Assembly: GCF_006517255.1 (NCBI RefSeq)
Contig: NZ_CP041185.1
Location: 6,200,001 to 6,264,000, forward strand
Length of the DNA stretch: 64,000 nucleotides
Source: Janthinobacterium tructae
GTDB taxonomy: Bacteria > Pseudomonadota > Gammaproteobacteria > Burkholderiales > Burkholderiaceae_D
Reading direction: 5' to 3'
Shown: piece after piece, positions 17,776-25,535 of the stretch
How positions within the stretch are numbered: position 1 is the stretch's first letter
Layout: each line of letters starts with the position of its first letter
Position numbers and translations under genes: made by a program
The notes under the pieces: generated by a model
What the model saw: the letters and a program-made list of their open reading frames with translations, nothing else
Told to the model about the DNA's origin: nothing
Database searches by the model: none

Positions 17776-18648
17776 TTACAACTCCGTGCGCAGTGCGAAT
17801 AACTCGGGAAACAATACCACGTCGAGCATCTTGCGCAAATAGCTCACGCCCGCCGTGCCGCCCGTGCCCGTCTTGAAGCCGATGATGCGCTCCACCGTCG
17901 TCACATGACGGAAGCGCCAGAAGCGGAAGGCTGTTTCCAGGTCGACCAGTTTTTCCGCCAGTTCGTACAGGGCCCAGTGTTTCGAGGGGGCGCGGTAGAC
18001 TTCCAGCCAGGCTGCCTTGACCGAGGCGTCGGAGGCGGTCGGCAGGGTCCAGTCGGCGTCCAGGCGCTCGGGCGCGATATGCAGGCCGCTGCGCGCCAGC
18101 AGTTTGACGGCTTCATCGTAGACCGATGGCGTGCGCAGGGCCGTATCGAGCACCTGGTAGGTGTCGGGAGCCGTCGTGTGCACGTTGAGCAGGGCGGCGT
18201 TCTTGTTCCCCAGGATGAATTCGATCTCGCGGTACTGGAAGGACTGGAAGCCGGACGAGGCACCCAGGTAGGGCCGGATGGCCGTATATTCGGGCGGCGT
18301 CATGGTGGCCAGCACGTCCCAGGCATGCACCAGCTGGTCCATGATGCGCGCCACGCGGGCCAGCATTTTAAAGGCGGGCGCCAGATCGCCGCTTTGCAGG
18401 TTGGCGCGCACGGCGTGCATTTCGTGCAGCATCAGCTTCATCCACAACTCGCTGGTCTGGTGCTGCACGATGAACAGCATTTCGTTGTGGTTCGGCGACA
18501 GCGGATGCTGCGCCGTCAGGATGCGGTCCAGCGCCAGGTAATTTCCGTAGCTCATCGATTCGCTGAAATCCATTTGCGCGCCATGCCATTCGGCGCCTTG
18601 CTGTGCGCCCGCATGCATGGGGCAGCCGCTGCTGTTTTCTTTGCTCAT
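17776..18648 (-). CDS. kynA: Tryptophan 2,3-dioxygenase
   Basis: 290 residues from the ATG at 18646-18648. The same frame runs much further upstream, but that part is antisense-like sequence inside kynU. This haem enzyme opens the indole ring of L-tryptophan to N-formylkynurenine. Family landmarks: [56 protein letters not shown], and the C-terminal haem-ligand His in [20 protein letters not shown]. It lies 20 bases after kynU and is co-transcribed with it. Confidence 0.97.
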   Translation of the reverse strand: MSKENSSGCPMHAGAQQGAEWHGAQMDFSESMSYGNYLALDRILTAQHPLSPNHNEMLFIVQHQTSELWMKLMLHEMHAVRANLQSGDLAPAFKMLARVARIMDQLVHAWDVLATMTPPEYTAIRPYLGASSGFQSFQYREIEFILGNKNAALLNVHTTAPDTYQVLDTALRTPSVYDEAVKLLARSGLHIAPERLDADWTLPTASDASVKAAWLEVYRAPSKHWALYELAEKLVDLETAFRFWRFRHVTTVERIIGFKTGTGGTAGVSYLRKMLDVVLFPELFALRTEL

Positions 18649-18668
18649 GGTGTTTTCCTGGTCCAGGT

Positions 18669-19931
18669 TCAGGTGACGGCATCGCGCTTGGCGGCGATGT
18701 CGTAGGCTTGCGTGTCGAGGATGTCGCGCAGGATCTCCACGGCATCCCACACGTCGGCAAAGCTCGTGTACAGGGGCGTGAAGCCGAAGCGCATGATGGC
18801 CGGCTCGCGGTAGTCGCCGATCACGCCGCGCGCGATCAGCGCCTGCATCACGGCATAGCCGTGCGGATGCGTGAAGCTGACCTGGCTGCCGCGCCGCGCA
18901 TGCTCGCGCGGCGTGACGAGGCCCAGCGGATGGCTGGCGCAGCGCTGTTCCACCAGTGCGATGAACAAATCGGTCAGGGCCAGCGACTTGCGGCGGATCG
19001 CTTCCATGCTCGTTTGCGCAAAGATCTCCAGGCCGCATTCGACCAGGGCCAGCGAGAGTATCGGCTGCGTGCCGCACAGGGCGCGGGCGATGCCATCAGC
19101 CGGCGCAAAGCCCGGGTCCATGGCGAACGGTGTGGCGTGGCCCCACCAGCCGGACAGCGGCTGGCGGAAGCGCGCCTGGTGTTTTTCCGGCACCCAGATG
19201 AAGGCGGGCGAGCCGGGGCCTCCGTTCAGGTATTTATAGGTGCAGCCGACGGCCAGGTCGGCGCCGGCGCCGTTCAGGTCCAGCGGCACGGCGCCGGCCG
19301 AATGGGCCAGGTCCCACAGCGCCAGTGCGCCTTGTGCGTGGCAATGGCTGCTGATGGCGGCCATGTCGTGCTGGTAGCCGGTACGGTAGTTGACGTGCGT
19401 GAGCATGGCGACGGCGCAATCGGCGGCGATGGCTTGCGCCAGTTCCTCGGGGCTGTCGACCAGGCGCAACTGGTAGCCGCGGTCGAGCCAGGCGGCCAGG
19501 CCTTGCGCCATGTACAGGTCGGTGGGGAAGTTGCTGCGTTCGCTGACGATGACCCTGCGCGCGGCCTGCGCGGGATCGCTGGCCTGCATCTGCAGGGCGG
19601 CGGCCAGCGCCTTGAACAGGTTGACGGAGGTGGTGTCGGTGATCACCACTTCGCCAGTCTGCGCGCCGAGCAGCGGCGCCAGGCGGTCGCCCAGGCGCTT
19701 GGGCAGGTCGAACCAGCCAGCGCTATTCCAGCTGCGGATCAGATCCGTGCCCCATTCGGCCGTGATGACGTGCTGGGCCCGGGCCAGGGCCGTTTTCGGC
19801 CGGGCGCCCAGGGAATTGCCGTCGAGATAAATCACGCCCTGCGGCAAGTCGAATTGCTGGCGCAGGGGCGCCAGGGGGTCGTCGAGATCGCGCGTGCTGC
19901 AGTCATGTCGAGAAATCATGGAGGCTTTCAT
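18669..19931 (-). CDS. kynU: Kynureninase
   Basis: 420 residues from the ATG at 19929-19931; another ATG four codons on is possible. This PLP enzyme hydrolyses kynurenine to anthranilate and alanine. Signatures are [24 protein letters not shown], the Asp/His region [15 protein letters not shown] and the PLP-Lys in [16 protein letters not shown]. It is first in the operon with kynA and an RBBP9-type hydrolase. The inverted repeat at 19951-19983 lies immediately upstream of the start and may bind a KynR-like (Lrp/AsnC) regulator. No kynR gene is present here. Confidence 0.97.
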   Translation of the reverse strand: MKASMISRHDCSTRDLDDPLAPLRQQFDLPQGVIYLDGNSLGARPKTALARAQHVITAEWGTDLIRSWNSAGWFDLPKRLGDRLAPLLGAQTGEVVITDTTSVNLFKALAAALQMQASDPAQAARRVIVSERSNFPTDLYMAQGLAAWLDRGYQLRLVDSPEELAQAIAADCAVAMLTHVNYRTGYQHDMAAISSHCHAQGALALWDLAHSAGAVPLDLNGAGADLAVGCTYKYLNGGPGSPAFIWVPEKHQARFRQPLSGWWGHATPFAMDPGFAPADGIARALCGTQPILSLALVECGLEIFAQTSMEAIRRKSLALTDLFIALVEQRCASHPLGLVTPREHARRGSQVSFTHPHGYAVMQALIARGVIGDYREPAIMRFGFTPLYTSFADVWDAVEILRDILDTQAYDIAAKRDAVT

Positions 19932-19950
19932 GTTGATACTTGCATTAATA

Positions 19951-19983
19951 GCACGATATTGCTTGAGGTCTAAAGTATCGTGC
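19951..19983 (-). promoter_or_regulatory. Inverted repeat upstream of kynU (candidate operator)
   Basis: GCACGATA at 19951-19958 and TATCGTGC at 19976-19983 are perfect inverted copies with 25-bp spacing. A related half-site, GATACTT, lies at 19934-19940 on the plus strand. Lrp/AsnC-type regulators of kyn genes use arrays of such half-sites. The repeat is seen; the regulator is inferred. Confidence 0.5.
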
Positions 19984-20113
19984 GCAAGCCGGCAGTGTAG
20001 CAAATCCCCGCCAAAAAGCGGCATTTCCGCCTGGGATGAAGGGCAGAAAGTGCTGCCTTGTGGGGCGTCAACGAAAAAAATCACGATTTTTTAAAAATAT
20101 TTTCAAATCGCCC

Positions 20114-20140
20114 TAAAGTTCTGCGATTCGTCGCCGTCAA
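20114..20140 (+). promoter_or_regulatory. Sigma28 (FliA)-type promoter-like sequence 1, upstream of flhD
   Basis: TAAAGTTC, 11 bases, GCCGTCAA. The sigma28 consensus is TAAAGTTT-N11-GCCGATAA, and the spacing is exact. An A/T-rich run precedes it. The 593-base interval between the kynU start and flhD has no supported gene and holds this and the next four sites. Confidence 0.5.
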
Positions 20141-20208
20141 CAATTACATGAACGGCGTCAAACCGCCAAAAAGAATGCGGGTCTTTTAAATATTTTTCGA
20201 AAAAGCCC

Positions 20209-20235
20209 TAAAGTTCCTGTCAAGGCAGCCGTTAT
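20209..20235 (+). promoter_or_regulatory. Sigma28 (FliA)-type promoter-like sequence 2, upstream of flhD
   Basis: TAAAGTTC, 11 bases, GCCGTTAT, again with exact sigma28 spacing and the better -10 match. The about 20 bases before it resemble those before copy 1 (T-rich, then A-rich, then GCCC), suggesting duplication of a promoter with its upstream A/T element 95 bp apart. Confidence 0.6.
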
Positions 20236-20247
20236 CTAGGTAAGCAG

Positions 20248-20265
20248 ACTTGATTTTGATCAAGT
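20248..20265 (+). promoter_or_regulatory. FNR/ANR-type box in the flhDC leader
   Basis: ACTTGAT-TTTG-ATCAAGT contains a perfect TTGAT-N4-ATCAA, the FNR/ANR consensus, within 7-bp perfect arms. It lies 13 bases past the second sigma28-like -10 element, a position suited to blocking that promoter or activating a downstream one. Confidence 0.55.
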
Positions 20266-20268
20266 TGT

Positions 20269-20292
20269 TGTAAAAAAGTGATATTTTTTACA
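20269..20292 (+). promoter_or_regulatory. 24-bp inverted repeat in the flhDC leader
   Basis: TGTAAAAAA and TTTTTTACA are perfect 9-bp arms around GTGATA. This may be an operator, or an A/T hairpin in the leader RNA. No regulator assigned. Confidence 0.4.
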
Positions 20293-20371
20293 GGCCTGAA
20301 GCCGGGTAAATCCCCTTCAACGCCCACCTCCCGCAGCCGCGCCACCACTGGCGTGCGACCATGATCGAGTA

Positions 20372-20390
20372 GTGTTTGTCAGACAAACAC
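20372..20390 (+). promoter_or_regulatory. Perfect 19-bp palindrome in the flhDC leader
   Basis: GTGTTTGTC-A-GACAAACAC, with 9-bp perfect arms, lies about 135 bases before flhD. It is a candidate binding site for an unknown dimeric regulator. Confidence 0.45.
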
Positions 20391-20524
20391 CTACGGTCCT
20401 GCCCGCCATTTCCCGACCAAAAATACAGTCCTTCGCCTCTGTTGCGTTTGATGTTGCTCCTGCAGAATGTATCTCACTGGCAACAGACAACGCCAGCTGA
20501 ATTCAACGGATTGAGGAGATGGAA

Positions 20525-20842
20525 ATGACTGCTAACGACATGATGGCTGAGATTCGCGACGCTAACCTGAGCTACCTGATGCTGGCCCAGCAAATGATTC
20601 GTGCGGACAAGGTAACGGCCATCTTCCGTTTAGGCATCGCCGCCGAAATCGCCGAATTGATCGAAGGCATGAGCAATGCGCAGATCCTGAAGCTCGCTGG
20701 CGGCAACATGATGCTGGCCCGCTTCCGCTTCGACGACAGCGCCATCCTGGGCATGTTGACGAACTACAATAAAGACCGCTCGCTGGCCCAGTCGCATGCC
20801 GCCATTTTGATGGCCGGCCAGGGCGTCGAAGAAATCGCTTGA
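20525..20842 (+). CDS. flhD: Flagellar master regulator subunit FlhD
   Basis: 105 residues from the second ATG at 20525. The GAGGAG ribosome site at 20513-20518 sits directly against the ATG at 20519 but six bases before this one, which decides the start. The chain has the helical FlhD fold (NLSYLMLAQQMIRADK, GIAAEIAELIEGMSNAQILKLA). With FlhC it forms the heteromeric activator of class 2 flagellar promoters. It is first gene of the motility cluster and follows an unusually long regulatory leader. Confidence 0.96.
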   Translation: MTANDMMAEIRDANLSYLMLAQQMIRADKVTAIFRLGIAAEIAELIEGMSNAQILKLAGGNMMLARFRFDDSAILGMLTNYNKDRSLAQSHAAILMAGQGVEEIA

Positions 20843-20902
20843 TTCAGCAACCTTGTCAGTCAGTATCGGTAGTCAGTATCAGTCAGTCGCGGAGTACACA
20901 GC

Positions 20903-21466
20903 ATGGCCAAGAAAAGTGTCGTATCGGAAGCGCAAGAAATCCAGCTGGCCATCGAATTGATACAGCTGGGCGCGCGCCTGCAACTGCTGGAGACGGAAGT
21001 GTCGCTGTCGCGCGAACGCCTGCTGAATCTGTACAAGGAATTGAAGGGCGTCTCGCCGCCCAAGGGCATGCTGCCCTTTTCCACCGACTGGTTCCTCACC
21101 TGGCAGCCGAATATCCATTCCTCGCTATTCATCAATATCCACAAATTCCTCGTCGACCACGCCGGCGCCAGCGGCATCGAGGCCGTGATGAAGGCGTATA
21201 AACTGTATCTGGAGCAGATGCCGCCCGAAGCGGGTGAAGAGCCGCTGCTGTCGCTGACGCGGGCCTGGACCCTGGTGCGTTTTTTCAGCAGCAAGATGCT
21301 GAATATGGCGCCCTGCGGCAAGTGCGGCGGCAAGTTTGTCGTCAACTGCCTCGACCTGAATGCCGATTATGTCTGCGGCCTGTGCCATATGCCTTCGCGT
21401 GCCGGCAAGACCAAGAAGGCGCGTGATGAAGCGGCCGCTGTCGCGTCGCCGAGCCTGGCCACCTGA
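20903..21466 (+). CDS. flhC: Flagellar master regulator subunit FlhC
   Basis: 187 residues. N-terminal EAQEIQLAIELIQLGARLQLLE and central LPFSTDWFLTWQPNIHSSLF are typical of FlhC. The zinc-binding Cys set is complete (CGKC, NC, CGLC in the C-terminal third). The 60-base gap after flhD contains short iterations of AGTCAGTATC. A strong terminator follows, so flhDC is a unit separable from the mot/che genes. Confidence 0.97.
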   Translation: MAKKSVVSEAQEIQLAIELIQLGARLQLLETEVSLSRERLLNLYKELKGVSPPKGMLPFSTDWFLTWQPNIHSSLFINIHKFLVDHAGASGIEAVMKAYKLYLEQMPPEAGEEPLLSLTRAWTLVRFFSSKMLNMAPCGKCGGKFVVNCLDLNADYVCGLCHMPSRAGKTKKARDEAAAVASPSLAT

Positions 21467-21488
21467 CACTGCCCCCGCATCGTTCAAG

Positions 21489-21523
21489 CCGGAGCCGGTC
21501 GCCAGACCGGACTCCGGTTTTTT
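21489..21523 (+). terminator. Rho-independent terminator after flhC
   Basis: CCGGAGCCGGTC / GACCGGACTCCGG form a 12-bp stem with one bulged A and a GCCA loop, followed by six T. Confidence 0.85.
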
Positions 21524-21569
21524 CATGGTGCTTTCGCTTACACTGGCGTTTTCCTCCTTTGACTAGCCC

Positions 21570-22331
21570 ATGCTGCAACAAATCCTGCGCGCGCCCGCGC
21601 TCAAGGCCATCCTGATCCAGGTGCTGGCCTTTCCCTTGATGTTGCTGTTGGTGTATGGCCTGGCGCGTGCAGGCGTGGCCATGTCCTTGCCGGTCGTGGC
21701 CCTGCTGCAGGGTGTGCTGGCGGCGCTCATTACCTGGCGCGCCGGCCTGGCGCGCTGGTGGTGCGCCATCGGCCTGCTGTTTGCGCCCGCGCTGCTGGCG
21801 GCCAGCCTGCTGCACTGGCCGCCGGTCGTGTTCCTGGTGGCCTTTGTTTTCCTGTTGAGCCTGTATTGGTCCACGTTTCGCACGCAAGTGCCGTTTTACC
21901 CGTCCGGGCCGCGCGTATGGCATGCGGTGGCCGAGCTGATCGCGGACCGTCCCGGCGTGCGCCTGATCGATATCGGCAGCGGCCTGGGCGGCCTGGTGCT
22001 GGACCTGGCGCGGCGGCGTCCCGATGGGCAGTTTTCCGGCATCGAGCTGGCACCGCTGCCGTGGCTGGCAAGCGAGCTGCGCGCGCGGTTGGCGGGGAGT
22101 CGCGCGCGCTTCCTGCGCGGCGACTACGAAGCGCTCGATTTCAGTCGTTACGATGCGGTCTTTGCCTACCTGTCGCCGGCGGCGATGGCGGCCCTGTGGC
22201 GCAAGGCGGAAAAGGAAATGTTGCCCGGTAGTATGCTTCTTAGTTACGAATTCCAGATCGCGGCACGCGAACCCGATAAGACCATCGCCGCCACAGAGGG
22301 TGGCCCTTTACTTTACATATGGTGCTTTTAA
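21570..22331 (+). CDS. Membrane-anchored class I SAM-dependent methyltransferase
   Basis: 253 residues. The first about 95 residues hold three to four hydrophobic segments. The soluble domain has SAM-binding motif I in LIDIGSGLGGLVLDLA, then the acidic end of strand 2 in FSGIELAPLPW, and DYEALDFSRYDAVFAYLS. This looks like an inner-membrane methyltransferase of unknown substrate. It lies between flhC and motA, separated from flhC by a terminator. Its link to motility is positional only. Confidence 0.82.
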   Translation: MLQQILRAPALKAILIQVLAFPLMLLLVYGLARAGVAMSLPVVALLQGVLAALITWRAGLARWWCAIGLLFAPALLAASLLHWPPVVFLVAFVFLLSLYWSTFRTQVPFYPSGPRVWHAVAELIADRPGVRLIDIGSGLGGLVLDLARRRPDGQFSGIELAPLPWLASELRARLAGSRARFLRGDYEALDFSRYDAVFAYLSPAAMAALWRKAEKEMLPGSMLLSYEFQIAAREPDKTIAATEGGPLLYIWCF

Positions 22332-22551
22332 GCAATTGTCTGCGTTATTTGCTTGCCCGTAGGGCAATCTCACGTTATTGTAGTTCCACACGGCATTTTC
22401 TCGGAATTGCCTTGCAAAGCAGCACATTTGAATTAACTTCCGGTTGCTTTTTTGTCGCTGTCTCTTCGTCGGCGGCGCGGCCACCAGAAGGCAGGAACAG
22501 GTTTGAACATGCCGGGCATACAGCCCCGGCCATTATTGGGAGTCAGGGCAC

Positions 22552-23412
22552 TTGTTAGTCATAATCGGATACATCATCGTCTGCGCCTCGGTCTTTGGCG
22601 GCTTCGCGCTGGCAGGCGGCCATCTGGCGGCGCTGTTCCAGCCGCTGGAGTTGCTGATGATCGGCGGCGCCGCCCTGGGCGCCTTCCTTGTTGGTAACAA
22701 TAACAAGGCGATCAAGGCGACGATCGCCGCCTTGCCCAGCCTGTTCAAGGGGTCGCGCTATACGAAAGATCTGTACATGGAACTGATGTCGCTGCTGTTC
22801 GAAGTGCTCAGCAAGGTGCGCAAGGAAGGCTTGATGTCGATCGAAGGCGATATCGACAAGCCTGAAGAAAGCCCCCTGTTTTCCAAGTATCCGGCGGTGC
22901 TGGCCGATCACCACATCGTCGAATTCATGACCGATTACCTGCGCCTGATGGTGTCGGGCAATATGGATGCGTTCCAGATCGAAAACCTGATGGACAACGA
23001 AATCGAGACGCACCATCACGAAGGCGCCGTGCCGGCCCACGTGATCGCCAAGGTGGGCGACGGCTTGCCCGCGTTCGGTATCGTCGCCGCCGTGATGGGC
23101 GTGGTGCACACGATGGAATCGGTGGGCATCCCCCCAGCCGAGCTGGGCATGCTGATCGCGCACGCGCTGGTCGGCACCTTCCTCGGCATCTTGCTGGCGT
23201 ATGGTTTCGTGGGCCCGCTGGCCAGCCTGCTGGAGCAGAAGCTGGAAGAGTCGAGCAAGATGTTCCAGTGCGTGAAAGTAACCTTGCTGGCCAGCCTGAA
23301 CGGGTATGCGCCGGCGCTGGCCGTGGAGTTCGGCCGCAAGGTCCTGTTCTCGACCGAGCGCCCGACGTTCAACGAGCTGGAAGACCACATCAAGAAATCG
23401 AAAACGAAGTAA
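22552..23412 (+). CDS. motA: Flagellar motor stator protein MotA
   Basis: 286 residues starting at a TTG. The N-terminus MLVIIGYIIVCASVFGGF is canonical for MotA, and AGGG lies just upstream, so the rare start is credible. There are four membrane segments. The cytoplasmic loop contains RKEGLMSIEGDIDKPEESPLFSKYP, and the C-terminal half GDGLPAFGIVAAVMGVVHTM includes the conserved Pro/Gly region. With MotB it forms the proton-conducting stator. The 220-base gap upstream holds only a short TTGCCC/GGGCAA hairpin. Confidence 0.97.
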   Translation: MLVIIGYIIVCASVFGGFALAGGHLAALFQPLELLMIGGAALGAFLVGNNNKAIKATIAALPSLFKGSRYTKDLYMELMSLLFEVLSKVRKEGLMSIEGDIDKPEESPLFSKYPAVLADHHIVEFMTDYLRLMVSGNMDAFQIENLMDNEIETHHHEGAVPAHVIAKVGDGLPAFGIVAAVMGVVHTMESVGIPPAELGMLIAHALVGTFLGILLAYGFVGPLASLLEQKLEESSKMFQCVKVTLLASLNGYAPALAVEFGRKVLFSTERPTFNELEDHIKKSKTK

Positions 23413-23470
23413 GCAGTGAACAGACGCCTGGACACCATGATTCATTTGCAGCACACGGAAGGGGGACGCC

Positions 23471-24448
23471 ATGGCCGATGAAGGCATGCGCCCGATTATC
23501 GTCAAGCGTATCAAGAAGACGGCTGGCGGCCACCATGGCGGGGCGTGGAAAATCGCCTACGCCGACTTTGTCACGGCAATGATGGCCTTCTTCCTGCTGA
23601 TGTGGCTGTTGGGTTCCACCTCGAAGGGCGACTTGAACGGCATTTCCGAATTCTTCAAGACACCGCTGAAAGTGGCGATGGCGGGCGGTTCCGGCAGCGG
23701 AGAGAGCAATTCCGTGATCCAGGGCGGCGGCCAGGACCTGTCGCGCCAGGATGGACAAGTGCGCAAGGCGCAGGAAGAGCCGCAGCGCAAGTCGTTCGAC
23801 CTCAATTCCGCCAAGGCCGCGCTTGAACGCGAGGAAGGCAAGCGCCTGCAGGCGCTCAAGGCGCGCATCGAAGCGACCATCGATGCCGATCCCCTGCTGA
23901 AGAAATACAAGAACCAATTGCTGCTCGATCTCACCAGCGAAGGCTTGCGCATCCAGATCGTCGACGAGCAGAATCGTCCGATGTTTGCACTCGCCAATGC
24001 GAATCTGCAGCCATATACCAAGGAAATCTTGCACGCCATCGGCTTTGTGCTCAATGAGGTACCGAACCGCATCGGCCTGTCCGGACACACGGATTCGACG
24101 CCCTACATGAGCGATGCCGGCTACAGCAACTGGGAATTGTCGGCTGACCGCGCGAATGCGTCGCGGCGCGAACTGGTGATTGGCGGCATGAAGGAAGAAA
24201 AAGTATTGCGCGTGGTGGGGCTGGGTTCCGCCGCCCACCTCGACAAGCTCGATCCCTTCAATCCGATCAACCGGCGCATCAGCATCATCGTCATGAACAA
24301 ACGCACGGAAGAAAATGTCTTGCGCGATGGCTCGGCGATAGAGTTGCCGGTGACTGATGCCGCTTCCGCCGCTGTCGCTTCGGGGCTGGCGGCCGGTGCG
24401 CCGCCTGCTGCGGCGCCAGCTCCCGGCCCGGCAGCGGCGAAAAAATAA
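23471..24448 (+). CDS. motB: Flagellar motor stator protein MotB
   Basis: 325 residues. A short cytoplasmic N-terminus leads to one membrane helix with the proton-carrying Asp at residue 32 (KIAYADFVTAMMAFFLLMWL). The periplasmic part has a plug/linker and an OmpA-like peptidoglycan-binding domain (IGLSGHTDSTPY, NWELSADRANASRREL, NRRISIIVM). The tail is Ala/Pro-rich. It follows motA by 58 bases. Confidence 0.97.
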   Translation: MADEGMRPIIVKRIKKTAGGHHGGAWKIAYADFVTAMMAFFLLMWLLGSTSKGDLNGISEFFKTPLKVAMAGGSGSGESNSVIQGGGQDLSRQDGQVRKAQEEPQRKSFDLNSAKAALEREEGKRLQALKARIEATIDADPLLKKYKNQLLLDLTSEGLRIQIVDEQNRPMFALANANLQPYTKEILHAIGFVLNEVPNRIGLSGHTDSTPYMSDAGYSNWELSADRANASRRELVIGGMKEEKVLRVVGLGSAAHLDKLDPFNPINRRISIIVMNKRTEENVLRDGSAIELPVTDAASAAVASGLAAGAPPAAAPAPGPAAAKK

Positions 24449-24494
24449 CACGCAAGGCTGTCAACGCGTAGTGTATTGAAACAATGAGACCTTT

Positions 24495-25043
24495 ATGACA
24501 AGAAAGAAAATACTTGGCTCGCATGTAAAACGCCTGCTGTCTGGTGTGTCGGACCATGGCCGCAAGCACTTGACGGAGGTGGAAACCGACCTGGTGCAGA
24601 CCGGCATCTTGCTGGAAGAGGCGATCGAGAAGCTGTCCTTCAATTTCATGGCGATACACGCAGCCGTCGCTGCGCAGCAAGATACCATCGCCATGCTGCT
24701 CGCAGGCGGTATTCCGGCCGAGCAGCAGCGGGAAAAACTGCTGGCATTGCAGGACGAGGTGGGGGGCTACGTGAATGCCGCCATCACCAGCCTGCAGTTC
24801 CAGGACATGACCAGTCAGCTGATCGAGCGCACCCTGAAGCGCGTGACGGGCTTGCGCGAGTTCCTCGGTACCTTGGGTTCGCATGGCGCGGAGATGTTGC
24901 CGGAGAGCGACAATGAAGAAATTGTCGCCTTGCTGGGGCGGGTCAGCATGGCGCTGGCGATTCAAAGCCTGGAGTTGCGCAGCGTGCTGCGCAAGGCTGT
25001 CAGTCAACAGCATTTGGAAAGCGGCGACATCGAGTTGTTCTAG
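24495..25043 (+). CDS. CheZ-like chemotaxis phosphatase (putative)
   Basis: 182 residues, all helical in character. The segment SLQFQDMTSQLIERTLKRV aligns with the catalytic helix of CheZ: Asp104 and Gln108 match the DxxxQ pair (QDLTGQ in enterobacterial CheZ) that dephosphorylates CheY-P. It is shorter than CheZ (usually about 210 residues) and ends in DIELF rather than the CheZ CheY-binding tail. It sits between motB and cheY, and no other cheZ follows the distal cheY. Chemotaxis role likely; phosphatase activity inferred from the motif. Confidence 0.7.
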   Translation: MTRKKILGSHVKRLLSGVSDHGRKHLTEVETDLVQTGILLEEAIEKLSFNFMAIHAAVAAQQDTIAMLLAGGIPAEQQREKLLALQDEVGGYVNAAITSLQFQDMTSQLIERTLKRVTGLREFLGTLGSHGAEMLPESDNEEIVALLGRVSMALAIQSLELRSVLRKAVSQQHLESGDIELF

Positions 25044-25126
25044 CATGCCAGTGTGGAACGCTTGCGGTTGCATGGATTGATTAATCAAATACTCGGGCAG
25101 GATGCCCGGAATAAGTGGGAGCAAAG

Positions 25127-25492
25127 ATGGCCAAAACGATACTTGCAGTGGACGATTCCAGCTCATTGCGCCAGATGGTGGCGTTCAGCCTGAAAGCCGC
25201 CGGTTACCAGGTGGTGGAGGCCGTCGACGGTCAGGATGGGCTGGAAAAAGCCAAGCTGCAAACCGTGGACCTGGTATTGACGGACCAGAACATGCCGCGC
25301 ATGGATGGCCTGGAGCTGATCAAGCTGCTGCGCGAACTGCCGACCTACCAGAAGGTGCCGATTCTGATGCTGACGACGGAGTCGTCGGACGAAATGAAGT
25401 CGAAGGGACGTGCCGCCGGCGCCAATGGCTGGCTAGTCAAGCCCTTCGATCCGCAACGCCTGATTGAAGTGGTCAAGAAGGTGATCGGCTGA
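25127..25492 (+). CDS. Chemotaxis response regulator, CheY-like (copy 1)
   Basis: 121 residues from the ATG at 25127, preceded by GGGAG (an upstream in-frame GTG is rejected). A single receiver domain: acidic pair VDDSSS, phosphoacceptor Asp53 (LVLTDQNMPRMDG), Thr in MLTTES, and Lys in WLVKPFDP. It precedes cheA. A second, more canonical CheY lies at 33109, so this copy may be a phosphate sink or have another target. Confidence 0.93.
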   Translation: MAKTILAVDDSSSLRQMVAFSLKAAGYQVVEAVDGQDGLEKAKLQTVDLVLTDQNMPRMDGLELIKLLRELPTYQKVPILMLTTESSDEMKSKGRAAGANGWLVKPFDPQRLIEVVKKVIG

Positions 25493-25535
25493 TGCCAGCC
25501 GCGCAGTGCAACGATGCAAATGACGGAGTCACCCT

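Noticed and set aside
18649..19077. N-terminal extension of kynA by 143 codons
   Set aside because: It runs through the end of kynU in another frame and has no TDO homology; MSKENSSG at 18648 is the natural start.
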